Positions 34,992-43,980 of a stretch of 64,000 bases of DNA are shown piece by piece; within the stretch, counting starts at the first letter, position 1, and every line of letters starts with the position of its first letter. The translations under genes were made by a program, and so were the position numbers. Origin of the DNA: JAFGBI01 sp964480725. GTDB taxonomy: Bacteria; Myxococcota_A; Polyangia; Polyangiales; Polyangiaceae. Where the stretch lies: positions 3,132 to 67,131 of the forward strand of contig CAYZQO010000031.1 in assembly GCA_964480725.1 (NCBI GenBank), read 5' to 3'. Under the pieces are notes generated by a model, which saw nothing but the letters and a program-made list of their open reading frames with translations, was not told where the DNA came from and made no database searches.

Positions 34992-35616
34992 GTCGGTGCG
35001 GGGGGCGCTGGCGAGCGAAGTAGGCGACCCGCTCGAGCGCCGTGGTCATGTCCTGTTCTTCGAGGTAGGCGTCGGGCGGCACCCGCAGGGGGACGGGGGC
35101 GTAGTTGAGGAGCCCGCGCACCCCAGCGGCCACGAGGCGATCGGCCATGCCTTGGGCTTCGTTGGCCGGAACGGCAAGGATCGCCGCCCGGATGTCGTCA
35201 CGTTGAAGGACTGCTTCCAGCTCCTCGAGCGGGTAGCAGTGACAGCCGTGGAAGATACGGTTGACCTTCTCCGGCTCGCGGTCGAAGGCCGCCATGATCG
35301 CGAGGCGCTCGCGGCGACCGTGGAAGTAGGTGATGAGCGCGCGGCCGAGGTTGCCGATGCCGACCAGGGCCACGCTCTGGCCGGCGGAGTGATCGAGCTC
35401 TTCGCTGAGGCAGACCACGAGGTGGTCGACCCGGTAGCCCTTGCTGGGGCTGCCGCTGCAGTTCAGGTGCATCAGGTCGCGCCGGACCTGCGCCGGCGAC
35501 ACCCGCGCCATCGCTGCGAGCTCGTGCGAGAAGACGAACTGTGTCCCAGGGGGGAGGTGGTTCGAGAGCAGGCGGCGGTAGAGGCTGAGACGCCCGATGG
35601 CGTGGGGGTGCACCAT
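34981..35616 (-). CDS. rex: Redox-sensing transcriptional repressor Rex
   Basis: A 211-aa repressor that senses the NADH/NAD+ ratio. An N-terminal winged helix (about 1-80, RLSLYRRLLSNH, VSPAQVRRDLMHL) is followed by a Rossmann domain with ALVGIGNLGRAL (GxGxxG) and the family C-terminal helix. It is the first gene of the hydrogenase run and a near-perfect Rex operator lies about 50 bp upstream. High NADH should release it and allow transcription of the NAD-linked hydrogenase, a logical way to dispose of excess reductant; this regulation is inferred. Confidence 0.94.
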   Translation of the reverse strand: MVHPHAIGRLSLYRRLLSNHLPPGTQFVFSHELAAMARVSPAQVRRDLMHLNCSGSPSKGYRVDHLVVCLSEELDHSAGQSVALVGIGNLGRALITYFHGRRERLAIMAAFDREPEKVNRIFHGCHCYPLEELEAVLQRDDIRAAILAVPANEAQGMADRLVAAGVRGLLNYAPVPLRVPPDAYLEEQDMTTALERVAYFARQRPPHRREE

Positions 35617-35667
35617 GGTGGCCTCAGGATGGACCGTCGCGGCCGCGTTGCTGTGATTTCTGTAACG

Positions 35668-35685
35668 CTGTGAAGCGATTCACAA
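35668..35685. promoter_or_regulatory. Rex operator upstream of rex-hyd operon
   Basis: CTGTGAAGCGATTCACAA is an 18-bp palindrome that matches the Rex consensus TTGTGAA-N4-TTCACAA with one mismatch at the first base. It sits 52 bp upstream of the rex start codon in a region rich in A/T for this genome, so rex and all downstream hyd genes are probably repressed by Rex. Confidence 0.85.
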
Positions 35686-35841
35686 TGTGGTCCGTCGCAA
35701 CGTCGAGCGCAAGCGGTAAGTGTTAGAAATTTAAAAAGTAACGATAGGTCACCACGGCGGCGCGGGGGGCCCTTTACCGTGGTCGGGTCCCCGCGCCAAG
35801 AGTCCGCGTGGGCACCGCTGCGCGCCGCCGCGAGCCTCCGC

Positions 35842-37425
35842 TCACTCCGCACCGGCGAGGGCGCGGAGCGAGCCGTCACGGCGCACGAGGAGGTTGGCGG
35901 CGGTGCCGTCCGAGAGCGGGAGCCGTGCCGGCGCGTAGTGATCCCAGAGCTCGGCCGAGCCGAAGAGCGGGGCGTAGCGGTAGAGCGATCCTCGAGCCAC
36001 CACGGCCTCCACGACGCGGGGATCGGAGACGGCAGCAGCGGGGAGCCCGTCGAGCACGGAGAGGTAGATCACGTCGGGCATCCGCGAGAGCACGTACCCG
36101 GGCGCCGCGCGCTCGTGCCCGGCGTAGCCGCCGCCGGCGGCGACGGCGGGGGTCGTCGCGATCACCCGGTCGGTGAGGCCCAGCAGATCGAGCGTGCGCC
36201 AGCGCGATCGGTAGGGCACGCGCCCTGCCACGTTGGTGGCCAGGAGCGCCTCGGGGGTGCGGTGCGGGGCCAGCGCTGCGCCCACCGCGCTCCAGCGCTC
36301 CTCCCACTCACGGACGTCGGCGAGGGTGTGGTCGCGGAAGAACCGGGTGGACGCTAGGGGGACGATCGCCGTGGCGAGGGGGCCGGCGAGGGCGACGGCG
36401 CGCCACCGACCGCTGCGGCTCCAGAGCCGTTCGGTGCCGCTCGTCGCTGCCAGGAGCAGCAGCGGGACCCAGGGTGCGAGGAGGCGGGCGCGGTACAGGC
36501 CGTCTCCGCCTGCCACGATCGCGAGCGCGCCCCCGAGGCCCGCGCCGACCAAGACGGTGCGGTGCCGGGCGGAGCGGAGGTCGCCGAAGAGGACGGCAGG
36601 GAGGAGCAGGTAGAGCGCATCGTCGCGAACACCCTCCCAGACGTAGGCGGCACCACGAGCGAGCGACGCACCGTTGAACGCGAGCTTGGCGAGAACTGGG
36701 TTCGGGACCCAGGCGCCGTAGTAGGCGGCGCGCCAGCCGAGTGCAGCCAGCGGCAGCGCGGTCGCTACCGCCAGCGCGGAGGCGATCTGGCGGCGGCTCC
36801 CCCCGCGGGCCCAGAGCAACGCGCCGACCAAGGGCACCAGGGCGTGTCCCTCCGGGCGCGTGAGCGCGAGCGTGCCCCCAAGCAGTCCGAACAGCGCCGC
36901 GGTGCGGAGACCGCCGCCGGCGGCAGCGTCGGCCGTGAGCCAGGCCAGGAGCAGCAGCAGAGCGAAGAGCGGGGTTTCGAGCCCCCCGCCGGCCCAGAAC
37001 GCGAAGCTCGGCGACAGCGCGAGCGCCAGGCCCATCGAGGCGGCGACGGTGGGCGAGGCCCCGAGGTGGTGGTGAGCCCCGTGCGCAACGCCGAGGACCG
37101 TGAGCGCGCCAGCCCCGACGCCGATGGCGGTCGCGGCGGTGGGCGGGGCCACTCCCAGGCTCGCGGCGGCTGCCAGGATCAGCGTGTACGAGAGGTTGCT
37201 GAACCCCTCGACCCGCTCGCCGGCGTTGTAGACGAGCTCCCCGAGGGTCGCGAGGTTCTCGGCGTACCGGAAGCTGATGAAGGCGTCGTCCGCGTGGAGC
37301 GAGTAGCTGGCGAAGCGGGCGGCGAAGGCGAAGACCAGGCCCAGCGCGACGACGACCCGTACCTCCGCGCGGAGCCGGCGTTCAGGCGGCGCGCGCTGCA
37401 CAGGGGTCGGCTCGGCGATCGTCAA
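35842..37425 (-). CDS. Multi-pass membrane glycosyltransferase (ArnT/AftB-like)
   Basis: A 527-aa integral membrane protein with about ten predicted helices in the first 370 residues and an outside C-terminal domain of about 150 aa. The opening HADDAFISFRYAENLATLG, then LVYNAGERVEGFSNL, is characteristic of a GT-C family with the acidic DD catalytic pair in the first loop, related to arabinofuranosyl and ArnT-like transferases that use polyprenyl-linked sugar donors. The frame begins at a TTG (37425); a GTG at 37401 is also possible. Monocistronic, divergent from the next gene. The sugar and acceptor are not known. Confidence 0.8.
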   Translation of the reverse strand: MTIAEPTPVQRAPPERRLRAEVRVVVALGLVFAFAARFASYSLHADDAFISFRYAENLATLGELVYNAGERVEGFSNLSYTLILAAAASLGVAPPTAATAIGVGAGALTVLGVAHGAHHHLGASPTVAASMGLALALSPSFAFWAGGGLETPLFALLLLLAWLTADAAAGGGLRTAALFGLLGGTLALTRPEGHALVPLVGALLWARGGSRRQIASALAVATALPLAALGWRAAYYGAWVPNPVLAKLAFNGASLARGAAYVWEGVRDDALYLLLPAVLFGDLRSARHRTVLVGAGLGGALAIVAGGDGLYRARLLAPWVPLLLLAATSGTERLWSRSGRWRAVALAGPLATAIVPLASTRFFRDHTLADVREWEERWSAVGAALAPHRTPEALLATNVAGRVPYRSRWRTLDLLGLTDRVIATTPAVAAGGGYAGHERAAPGYVLSRMPDVIYLSVLDGLPAAAVSDPRVVEAVVARGSLYRYAPLFGSAELWDHYAPARLPLSDGTAANLLVRRDGSLRALAGAE

Positions 37426-37563
37426 GGGTGCCGAGCCGGGAGGCTACCAGAGCGCGATCGGCCGGCGAACGACGGCGCGGCGGCGCGCGGCGATCCCCAG
37501 GAGGGATCGACCCCCGCTCGCCGGGTTCCCGATAAGGTGCGGACGGTGTACCCTCCGTCGGAC

Positions 37564-38115
37564 ATGAGCCAGCAGGGTCAGGGCGGTCAGGGCGGGTTTC
37601 CCCCGCCGGGTTTCGGTGGTCCACCGGGTGGGCAGCCCCCTTGGGACGGGGTTGGCGCCGGCGCGCCACCGCCGGACGGGCAGCCGCCGGGTTTCGGGGC
37701 GCCTCCGGCGCTCGCGGGGCCCATGGTGATGCCGGCCGCGGGCCCGTCCCCGGCGCTCTACCCGCCCGAGGACATCGAGCAGGGCAAGACCTGGGCGCTG
37801 CTCGGGTACCTGATCTCGCCGCTGTGGGTCATTCCCTTCGTGCAGCGAGACAACGCCTTCGCCCTCTATCACGCGAAACAGTCGCTGGCGCTCCTGATCG
37901 CGATCGTCATCGCCAGCATCCCCATCAGCATCATCGGCACGATCACCTGCGGGATCGGGTTCATCCTCTACCTGCCGCTCATGTACCCCTGGATCATGGG
38001 CGTCGTGAACTCGGTGCAGGGGCAGTACAAACCGGTGCCCTGGTTCGGGTTCATCTCGGACAAGTATCTCGCGACCATCCAGGCCGACAAGCGGCCCGTC
38101 GGACCGCCGCGCTGA
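37564..38115 (+). CDS. DUF4870/Tic20-like small membrane protein
   Basis: A 183-aa protein. The first 70 residues are Gly/Pro/Gln-rich and probably disordered and cytoplasmic. Then ALLGYLISPLWVIPFVQRDN, AFALYHAKQSL and two or three helices follow, the usual layout of the DUF4870 (Tic20-like) family. I chose the ATG at 37564, as the upstream frame is antisense to the glycosyltransferase. Function of the family in bacteria is unknown. Confidence 0.8.
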   Translation: MSQQGQGGQGGFPPPGFGGPPGGQPPWDGVGAGAPPPDGQPPGFGAPPALAGPMVMPAAGPSPALYPPEDIEQGKTWALLGYLISPLWVIPFVQRDNAFALYHAKQSLALLIAIVIASIPISIIGTITCGIGFILYLPLMYPWIMGVVNSVQGQYKPVPWFGFISDKYLATIQADKRPVGPPR

Positions 38116-38166
38116 GCGCCGGCGCCCGGTCCCGGCGCCTCGGCCCCCGCCCCGGGCCGATCGCGC

Positions 38167-38243
38167 TGGCACGCCCGACAGGATTCGAACCTGTGACCCG
38201 CGGCTTAGAAGGCCGCCGCTCTGTCCAGCTGAGCTACGGGCGC
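38167..38243 (-). tRNA. tRNA-Arg(TCT)
   Basis: Cloverleaf on the minus strand: acceptor GCGCCCG pairs with CGGGCGT (G-U at the end), D-arm AGCTCAGCTGGACAGAGC, anticodon loop CTTCTAA with anticodon TCT, T-loop GGTTCGAATCC. The CCA end (38169-38167) is encoded. It reads AGA, a rare codon in such a GC-rich genome. Confidence 0.96.
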
Positions 38244-38367
38244 TCGTCGCCGTGGCCCTCCGCTTGGGCGGGCACCGGCCAGCCCGGAGGCTAGCCCAGG
38301 TCCGGGGTCGGGGGGAGGGATCGAAAGGCCTCGACCGGGCCTTTCTGCCGGCCTTAGTATCCAGCCC

Positions 38368-38907
38368 ATGGCAGGGGTGATGACGAGGACGGCGATCTTG
38401 TTGGGCGCGTTCATCATCGCGCTCGGGGGCTGCGGCCGCTCGAGCACCCACAAGGTGGGCGACTCGAAGTACCCGCCTCCGCCCGGCTTCAACGAGCCGC
38501 ACGAGCTCGAGCCGATGGACGACTACGTCGACGGAGAGGTGAACCAGGAAGTGAGCGACGCCGACGACGAGCGCGGGGACGAGCCGCCGGTGCGGCAGGG
38601 CGATCCGGAGTTCACCCAGGGCATGAGCGTCGAACAGGCGATCACCGCAGCGCAGGGCACCGAGCGGATCAACATCGACCAGGAGACGCTCGGCTACCCG
38701 CTGACCCAGCCTTCGCTCTACGAGCCCTGCAAACTGAAGCCGGGCGATCATTTCAAGCTTCGCGTTGCGGTCTGGAACGGGCGCGCCGTCGGGATCGATC
38801 TGGAGACGAAGAACGACGCGCTGAAGAGCTGCCTCACCCGGCAACTGCTCGAGCTCACCTGGCGGGACAAGGTCAAGTCGCTCAACATCGTCGAGTACGA
38901 GATGTGA
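38368..38907 (+). CDS. Lipoprotein, AgmX/TonB C-like, function unknown
   Basis: A 179-aa exported protein (ATG 38368; ATG 38380 is also possible and begins the signal sequence more tightly). Lipobox IALGGC. An acidic, Pro-rich linker (about 30-85) leads to a C-terminal domain of about 95 aa with two cysteines (EPCKLK, SCLTRQLLELTW), similar in look to the AgmX/PglI or TonB-C beta-alpha domains often seen in myxobacterial lipoproteins. Monocistronic between the tRNA and the convergent uppS. Confidence 0.7.
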   Translation: MAGVMTRTAILLGAFIIALGGCGRSSTHKVGDSKYPPPPGFNEPHELEPMDDYVDGEVNQEVSDADDERGDEPPVRQGDPEFTQGMSVEQAITAAQGTERINIDQETLGYPLTQPSLYEPCKLKPGDHFKLRVAVWNGRAVGIDLETKNDALKSCLTRQLLELTWRDKVKSLNIVEYEM

Positions 38908-38949
38908 GCCTCGCGGCGGTCGCCGGCGGATGGGCGCGCGGAACGCGGT

Positions 38950-39792
38950 TCAGTACCCGACGACGGGGCGGAGCACGCGGCCGTTTTTCCGCGCCGCGCC
39001 CTGGTCCTGCGATCGTACCTGGGCCGAGGTGAGGCCGAAGCGGCGCTCCTTTCCCATGTAGCATTCGACCGCGGCGACCAGGTGCTCGGGCCGGAACTCG
39101 GGCCACATCACCGGCAGGAAGAGGAGCTCCGCGTACGCCGCCTCGAAGAGCAAGAAATCGCTGATGCGCGACTCGCCCCCCGTCCGGATGAGTAGATCCA
39201 CGTCGGGCAGCGCGCTGGTGGTGAGCTGCGCTCGGAAGGCGGCCTCGTCGATCGCCTCCGGAGCGAGCTCACCGGCGCGCACCCTGGCGACCAGGGCCCG
39301 TGTCGCGTCCACGATGTCGCGCCGGCCCCCGTAAGACAGCGCGAGCGTCAGCGTCAGCCGATCGCCGTGGCGGGTGGAGTTGATGAGCTCACGCACGGCC
39401 AGGCGGGTGACCGGCGGTAGCTCCTCGACGTGGCCAGCTACCTGCACGCGGATCCCGTTCTGGCGCAGGTCCATCCGCTCGCGCTTGGCGAAGTCGACCA
39501 GCAGGCGCATCAGGGTGTCGACCTCGGTCCGGGGTCGTGACCAGTTGGCGACGCTGAACGCATACAGGGTAAGGTGCTGGATCCCCATTCGCGCCGCGGT
39601 TTCCACCGTGTCACGCACGGCGCGGGCGCCCTCGCAGTGTCCCTTCACGCGTTCAAGGCCGTGGTCTTCAGCCCACCGCCCGTTGCCGTCCATGATGATG
39701 GCGACATGCCGGGGGAGCTGATGCTGGCCTGGGTTTGCCACGTATCGACCGGTCCAGCGGGCCACCGCCCCGGACGAGACACGGTGCCACAT
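38950..39792 (-). CDS. uppS: Isoprenyl transferase (undecaprenyl diphosphate synthase)
   Basis: A 280-aa cis-prenyltransferase that builds the lipid carrier for cell-wall synthesis from farnesyl diphosphate and isopentenyl diphosphate. It has the catalytic HVAIIMDGNGRWA, the FSVANWSRP region, ALSYGGRRDI and the C-terminal RTGGESRISDFLL. I chose the ATG at 39792, preceded by GGAG; the frame is open to 39879 but the extra residues are not family-like. It is usually beside cdsA/dxr; here it stands 100 bp downstream of a two-component pair. Confidence 0.94.
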   Translation of the reverse strand: MWHRVSSGAVARWTGRYVANPGQHQLPRHVAIIMDGNGRWAEDHGLERVKGHCEGARAVRDTVETAARMGIQHLTLYAFSVANWSRPRTEVDTLMRLLVDFAKRERMDLRQNGIRVQVAGHVEELPPVTRLAVRELINSTRHGDRLTLTLALSYGGRRDIVDATRALVARVRAGELAPEAIDEAAFRAQLTTSALPDVDLLIRTGGESRISDFLLFEAAYAELLFLPVMWPEFRPEHLVAAVECYMGKERRFGLTSAQVRSQDQGAARKNGRVLRPVVGY

Positions 39793-39894
39793 CCCGCCGT
39801 CTCCTGCGCGGAGCCCGTGTGGAGCTTTCGAGGAGAGGGGTCGATCCTGGCGCGCGTCTTCGGGGCAGGACGGGGGCAAGACGGCGGAAAATTA

Positions 39895-41346
39895 TCAGGA
39901 ATTCTCCGGGTCGGTGGCGGGAGGGGCGGCGCTCTCCCCGCCGTCGGCGTCCGGCTTGCGCCACGCTGTCGGCAAGACGAGCCGGAACTCCACTGACGGC
40001 GGCCCCTCGCGAGCGAGCTCCGCCCGCCCGCCGTGCGACTCGGCGACGGCGCGCACGATGGCCAGACCGAGCCCCGTGCCGCCGCGGTCGAGGCGGGTGC
40101 TGACGAAGCGACGGAACAGGCGCGTCCGGACGTGGCGCACCACCTCGCCGTGGCTGCGGATCGAGAGCACGACGTCACTCGCGCCGCGGCGCACGTCCAC
40201 GTCGACGGGCGTGTCGGGCGCGGAGTGCACCAGCGCGTTGTCGATCAGGTTGGCGATGGCGCGAGCAAGCCAGGTGGCGTCCCCGCGCACGCGGGTGTCG
40301 CTGTCGGCCTGCACCGTCACCCGGTCGGCCCCCTCGAGCAGCCCACCGCGCACCTGCTGCGCCACGCGCCCGAGATCGACCGGGTCGAAGGACTCCACGC
40401 CGCGGGCCTCGATTCGGGCCAGACCGAGCAGGTCGCTCAGGAGCCGCTCGATGCGCAGGCTCGCCTCCCGGATCCGCGCGACGAACCGCCGCGCGGCCTC
40501 GGGATCCTCGATCGCCCCCTCCTCGAGCACCTCGGCGCTGGCTCGGATGGCGGCCACCGGGTTCTTCAGCTCGTGGGAGAGATCGGCCGCGAACGTCTCG
40601 ACGAACGGGCGGCCCTCGAGCTGCCGGCGCATCGAGGCGATCGAGTGAATGAGGCGAGTGACCTCCCGCGCGCCGACCGAGGGCGGCTCGCCCGCCCGCT
40701 GCCCGGCGCTCACGCGCTCGGCGAAGTGGCTGAGGATCTCGATGGGCCGCGCGATCGAGCGGCCGATCCAGGCCGCCGCCAGCGCCGCCGCCGCCCCGAG
40801 GACGAGGCTCATCACCAGGATCGTCGGGGCCATGTCGGTGAGCATTTCCTGCACGATGACGGTGGGCTTCACGACCTGCACCGCGCCCACCCGCTCGCCG
40901 TCCACCATGATGATCGCGCTGACCGTCACCATGCCGGCGGTCGGAGCCGCGGGCGTCGCGGCGGCAGGAAAGAGGGTTCGGCCCTCGTCGTCGAGGAGCC
41001 GGAGCCGCAGATCGGCGCCATCCGCCGCCTCCTGCTCCAGACGGCGGGCGACCTCCGCGACGCCGGTCCCCGTGCGGGCCATATCGCCCTCCAGCATGCG
41101 GGCAATGGCTGTCGCCTCGTCCTGAGCGGCGGCGGTGGCGACGCGCACCGCGCGGGCCTCGATCCGGTCGATCACCATTACCCCGAGCCCGAAGGCGAAG
41201 ACCCCCACGATGACAGACAGCGCGAGGAATACCTGCATCCGGATCGACAGCCCCCGCGTGCGTGACTCGACGAGGCGGGAGATCACGAAGGCGACGAAGA
41301 GAATGAGGCCGATCGCGGTGACGGCGACGATGATGAGGCGCGTCAC
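39895..41346 (-). CDS. Membrane sensor histidine kinase (CreC-like)
   Basis: A 483-aa kinase with an N-terminal helix pair (about 1-25 and 37-59), a periplasmic region of about 110 aa, another helix (about 175-195), HAMP-like linker, HisKA with ADLSHELKNPVAAIRAS, and HATPase (NLIDNALVHS, GTGLGLAI). The catalytic N-box is complete, but the first glycine box reads IRSHGE rather than DxGxG, a departure from the canonical form. GTG start overlaps the regulator stop (GTGA). The stimulus is not known; CreC resemblance rests on architecture and the H-box only. Confidence 0.85.
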   Translation of the reverse strand: MTRLIIVAVTAIGLILFVAFVISRLVESRTRGLSIRMQVFLALSVIVGVFAFGLGVMVIDRIEARAVRVATAAAQDEATAIARMLEGDMARTGTGVAEVARRLEQEAADGADLRLRLLDDEGRTLFPAAATPAAPTAGMVTVSAIIMVDGERVGAVQVVKPTVIVQEMLTDMAPTILVMSLVLGAAAALAAAWIGRSIARPIEILSHFAERVSAGQRAGEPPSVGAREVTRLIHSIASMRRQLEGRPFVETFAADLSHELKNPVAAIRASAEVLEEGAIEDPEAARRFVARIREASLRIERLLSDLLGLARIEARGVESFDPVDLGRVAQQVRGGLLEGADRVTVQADSDTRVRGDATWLARAIANLIDNALVHSAPDTPVDVDVRRGASDVVLSIRSHGEVVRHVRTRLFRRFVSTRLDRGGTGLGLAIVRAVAESHGGRAELAREGPPSVEFRLVLPTAWRKPDADGGESAAPPATDPENS

Positions 41347-42044
41347 GGCGGCGCTTCACTGGGCTGGCGATCCGTGACCCGGTAGCCAACCCCGCGCACG
41401 GTTTCGATGAGCGCGGGGTCGCCGCCCGCCTCCCCGACCTTCCGCCGCAGCGACTTGACGTGCGAGTCCACGGTCCGATCGCTGATCGCGAACCCGTCAC
41501 CCCAGACGCTGTCGATGAGCTGGGCGCGCGTGTACACGCGCCCCGGGCTCTCCAGCAGCCGGGCGAGCAGGTCGAATTCAACGCGCGTCAGCTCCAGCGG
41601 GTGACCCGACACGGCCGCGCGGCGCGTGGTTTCGTCGACCGTGAGGACCGTGCTCGGCGTGAGAGACGGCTCCTGGATCGCCGAGGTCATGCGGCGGAGC
41701 ACCGCGCGCACCCGCGCCACCACCTCGCGGGGTGAGAAGGGCTTGGTCACGTAATCGTCGGCGCCCGTCTCCAGCGCTGCGACCCGGTCCGCCTCGCTGT
41801 CGCGGCTGGAGAGCACGATAATGGGGGTAGCGACGGAGCTGTGGCGCAGCCGGCCGATGAGATCGAAGCCGCTCCCGTCGGGGAGCATCAGGTCGAGCAG
41901 GATCAGGTCGCACTGGCGGACGTTGGCCTCCGCCTCGGCGCAGCTGCCAGCGAGCGTGGTGGTGAAGCCGTCGCGTCGCAGCGCGTAGGCGACCGATTCG
42001 GCGATGGCCGGCTCGTCTTCCACCACCAGGATGTGCTGGGACAT
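41343..42044 (-). CDS. Response regulator, OmpR/PhoB family
   Basis: A 233-aa regulator: receiver (about 1-120; VVEDEPA, LILLDLMLPDG, TKPFSPREV) and winged-helix DNA-binding domain (about 135-228; ELTRVEFDLLARL, RAQLIDSVWG, HVKSLRRK). The start is ATG 42044. The coding frame extends further upstream to 42680 but overlaps another gene. Coupled to the kinase downstream (GTGA). The targets are unknown. Confidence 0.92.
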   Translation of the reverse strand: MSQHILVVEDEPAIAESVAYALRRDGFTTTLAGSCAEAEANVRQCDLILLDLMLPDGSGFDLIGRLRHSSVATPIIVLSSRDSEADRVAALETGADDYVTKPFSPREVVARVRAVLRRMTSAIQEPSLTPSTVLTVDETTRRAAVSGHPLELTRVEFDLLARLLESPGRVYTRAQLIDSVWGDGFAISDRTVDSHVKSLRRKVGEAGGDPALIETVRGVGYRVTDRQPSEAPP

Positions 42045-42061
42045 GGACGCGACACCCCACG

Positions 42062-42661
42062 CTAACGCGAGACGAAGGCGGTGACCAGTCGAGGGAGGAA
42101 CGCGAGCAGGCTGTCGAGCGCCGCCGGCGTGGGCGTGACGCGAGCGTGGTGGAGCACGGCCCCGCCGGGGCGGACCTCCAGGTGGCCGGCGAAGCCCCAC
42201 TCGGCGAGCGCGCGCCGCACGGCCGCCGGGAACGCGGCGTCGGCTTCCGCGGGCGAGGCCGCGAAGGTTGCGAGGTGGGTGTCCCAGGCACGGTCGCCGA
42301 GGGCGACGCGGGGAGGGGGCGGGTGATCGAGGTACGCGGCACGGGTGTTGAAGTGCTCGCCGCCGCGCGCCGCCGCGTGCCGCACGAACGCCGGGTGCTG
42401 TACGAAGCAGAGGACCGCCCGCCCGAGCGGCTCGCTGCCGAGCGGCGCGATCCACGGCTCCGCCAGGGTGACGCCGGCGCCCTGGATCGTGCAGCTCACG
42501 GCGTTGAAGTACGCCTCGGGCGCCACCATGGTGTCGTAGGGCTCCCAGGCCTCGAACCAGGCTGCCCCGGGGTGCGCTACGAAGGCGAGCCCACGCTGGT
42601 GAGCCCAGGCCGCGACGGCGTCGGATCCGGGAGGGGAGAAGGGAGGGGGAGCCGCCGGCAT
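42062..42661 (-). CDS. Hypothetical protein
   Basis: A 199-aa protein I do not recognise. No signal peptide or membrane segment; the composition is Ala/Pro-rich with a well-conserved-looking core (PYDTMVAPEAYFNAVSCTIQG, HPAFVRHAAARGGEHFNTRA) and scattered His and Trp. Start ATG 42661. It ends 17 bp upstream of the response-regulator start and could be transcribed with it. It is divergent from sixA with a 61-bp gap. Confidence 0.65.
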   Translation of the reverse strand: MPAAPPPFSPPGSDAVAAWAHQRGLAFVAHPGAAWFEAWEPYDTMVAPEAYFNAVSCTIQGAGVTLAEPWIAPLGSEPLGRAVLCFVQHPAFVRHAAARGGEHFNTRAAYLDHPPPPRVALGDRAWDTHLATFAASPAEADAAFPAAVRRALAEWGFAGHLEVRPGGAVLHHARVTPTPAALDSLLAFLPRLVTAFVSR

Positions 42662-42722
42662 GACGGGTAGACGGTAGCATGCGGCCTTACCGGAGGGGTC
42701 ACGCCATGCTTGGATCCACCCG

Positions 42723-43214
42723 ATGAAGACCTTGCTCCTCATGCGCCACGCCAAGGCGGTTCCCCCGGGGGATCTCGGCGATCACGAGCGCCCGCTCGCC
42801 CCGCGTGGACTGCGGACCGCGCCGCTCGTCGGCCGCGAGCTCTCGCGGCGCGGGTGGCTGCCGGATTCGGTGACGGCGTCCACCGCCGTGCGCGCCCGGG
42901 AAACCGCCTCGTCGGTGGTGGCTGCGATCGGTCATCCGACGGGGATCCGGAGCGAGCGTGCCCTGTACTTGGCTCCGCCCTCGGCTTACCTGCGCGTGGC
43001 GCGAGGGGCCCCCGCGGAGGTGGTCTGCCAGCTCCTCGTCGGGCACAACCCTGGGCTGGAGTCCCTCGTCTCGATGCTCGCCGGGGAGGCGGTGACGCTG
43101 CCGACCGCGGCCGCGGCGGCGTTCGAGCTCGAGGTGGCGAGCTGGCTCGAGCTCGATGGGGCGACGCCGGCGCGGTGGCTCGGCCTTGTCCTCCCGCGTG
43201 AGCTCGAGGGCTGA
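42723..43214 (+). CDS. sixA: Phosphohistidine phosphatase SixA
   Basis: A 163-aa histidine-phosphatase-superfamily protein with the catalytic LLMRHAKA (RHG-type) at residues 5-12, TASTAVRARETA and the second catalytic His in LLVGHNPGLE. The short form without lid insertions is typical of SixA, which removes phosphate from histidine phosphotransfer proteins; this is relevant in a genome region with so many kinases. Divergent from the hypothetical gene at 42062. Confidence 0.9.
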   Translation: MKTLLLMRHAKAVPPGDLGDHERPLAPRGLRTAPLVGRELSRRGWLPDSVTASTAVRARETASSVVAAIGHPTGIRSERALYLAPPSAYLRVARGAPAEVVCQLLVGHNPGLESLVSMLAGEAVTLPTAAAAAFELEVASWLELDGATPARWLGLVLPRELEG

Positions 43215-43314
43215 GCACCGGGCTCGGCGCGGGTCCGGTGCTCTCACCGATCGCGTGCCCCCCGGGGGGCTGCCGCTGGCAACCCGCGCCCACGGGCGCT
43301 AGAAGGGGCACGGT

Positions 43315-43980
43315 ATGGCGTCGACGTTGCCCCCAAAAAAGGAGGTCATGCTGGCCTTCCTTGAGAAGACGAGCGTCTTCATCCATCTCGATCCCCGGCA
43401 CGCTGAGGTCGTCGTGCCACCGTGGTTCAAGAAGCAGGCACAGCTCGCGCTTCAGGTGGGGCTGAACATGCCGGTGCCGATCCGGGACCTGTCCGTTGAC
43501 GACGAGTGCGTCTCTTGCACGCTGAGCTTCAACCGCTCGCCGTTCTTCTGCTGGATCCCCTGGGCCGCAATCTTCGCGCTGGTGGGCGAGGACCAGCGAG
43601 GAATGGTCTGGCCCGACGATGTCCCGCCGGAGGTCGCTGCGCAGGCGCGGCAGATGGCCGGAGCCGCCGGACCGCGCGGTCCCGCCGCGGTCCCGCCGCG
43701 CCGTGCGCATCTGCGGGCGGTTGGCGGCGCCGCTGATGGCGAGGCGCCGGCCACGCTGGGCGAGGCAGCGACCCCGGCCGTGCCGCCCGCCCCGGAGCCG
43801 GACCCGGCCATGTCCTCGGACGGCGTCGATCCGGCGCCGTCGGGCGAGGACGCGATCGCCGCGGCGCCCGCGGCGGAGACTCCCCCCGCCGACGCGCCGC
43901 CCGCCGCCGAAGCGGAAGGCGAGTCGGGGCCGGGCGCAGAGCGCAAGGCGCGGCCCACGTGGCTGCGCGTCGTCAAGTGA
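43315..43980 (+). CDS. ClpXP adaptor, SspB family
   Basis: A 221-aa protein. The N-terminal 110 residues (VFIHLDPRHAEVVVPPWF, QLALQVGLNMP, CVSCTLSFNR, CWIPWAAIFAL) match the SspB fold that binds the ssrA tag for delivery to ClpXP. The rest is a long Ala/Pro-rich linker ending in a short basic motif (ARPTWLRVVK), the expected place for the ClpX-binding tail. The linker is longer than in E. coli SspB. ATG start after AGGGGCACGGT. Its end overlaps by 8 nt the convergent lipoprotein gene. Confidence 0.85.
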   Translation: MASTLPPKKEVMLAFLEKTSVFIHLDPRHAEVVVPPWFKKQAQLALQVGLNMPVPIRDLSVDDECVSCTLSFNRSPFFCWIPWAAIFALVGEDQRGMVWPDDVPPEVAAQARQMAGAAGPRGPAAVPPRRAHLRAVGGAADGEAPATLGEAATPAVPPAPEPDPAMSSDGVDPAPSGEDAIAAAPAAETPPADAPPAAEAEGESGPGAERKARPTWLRVVK

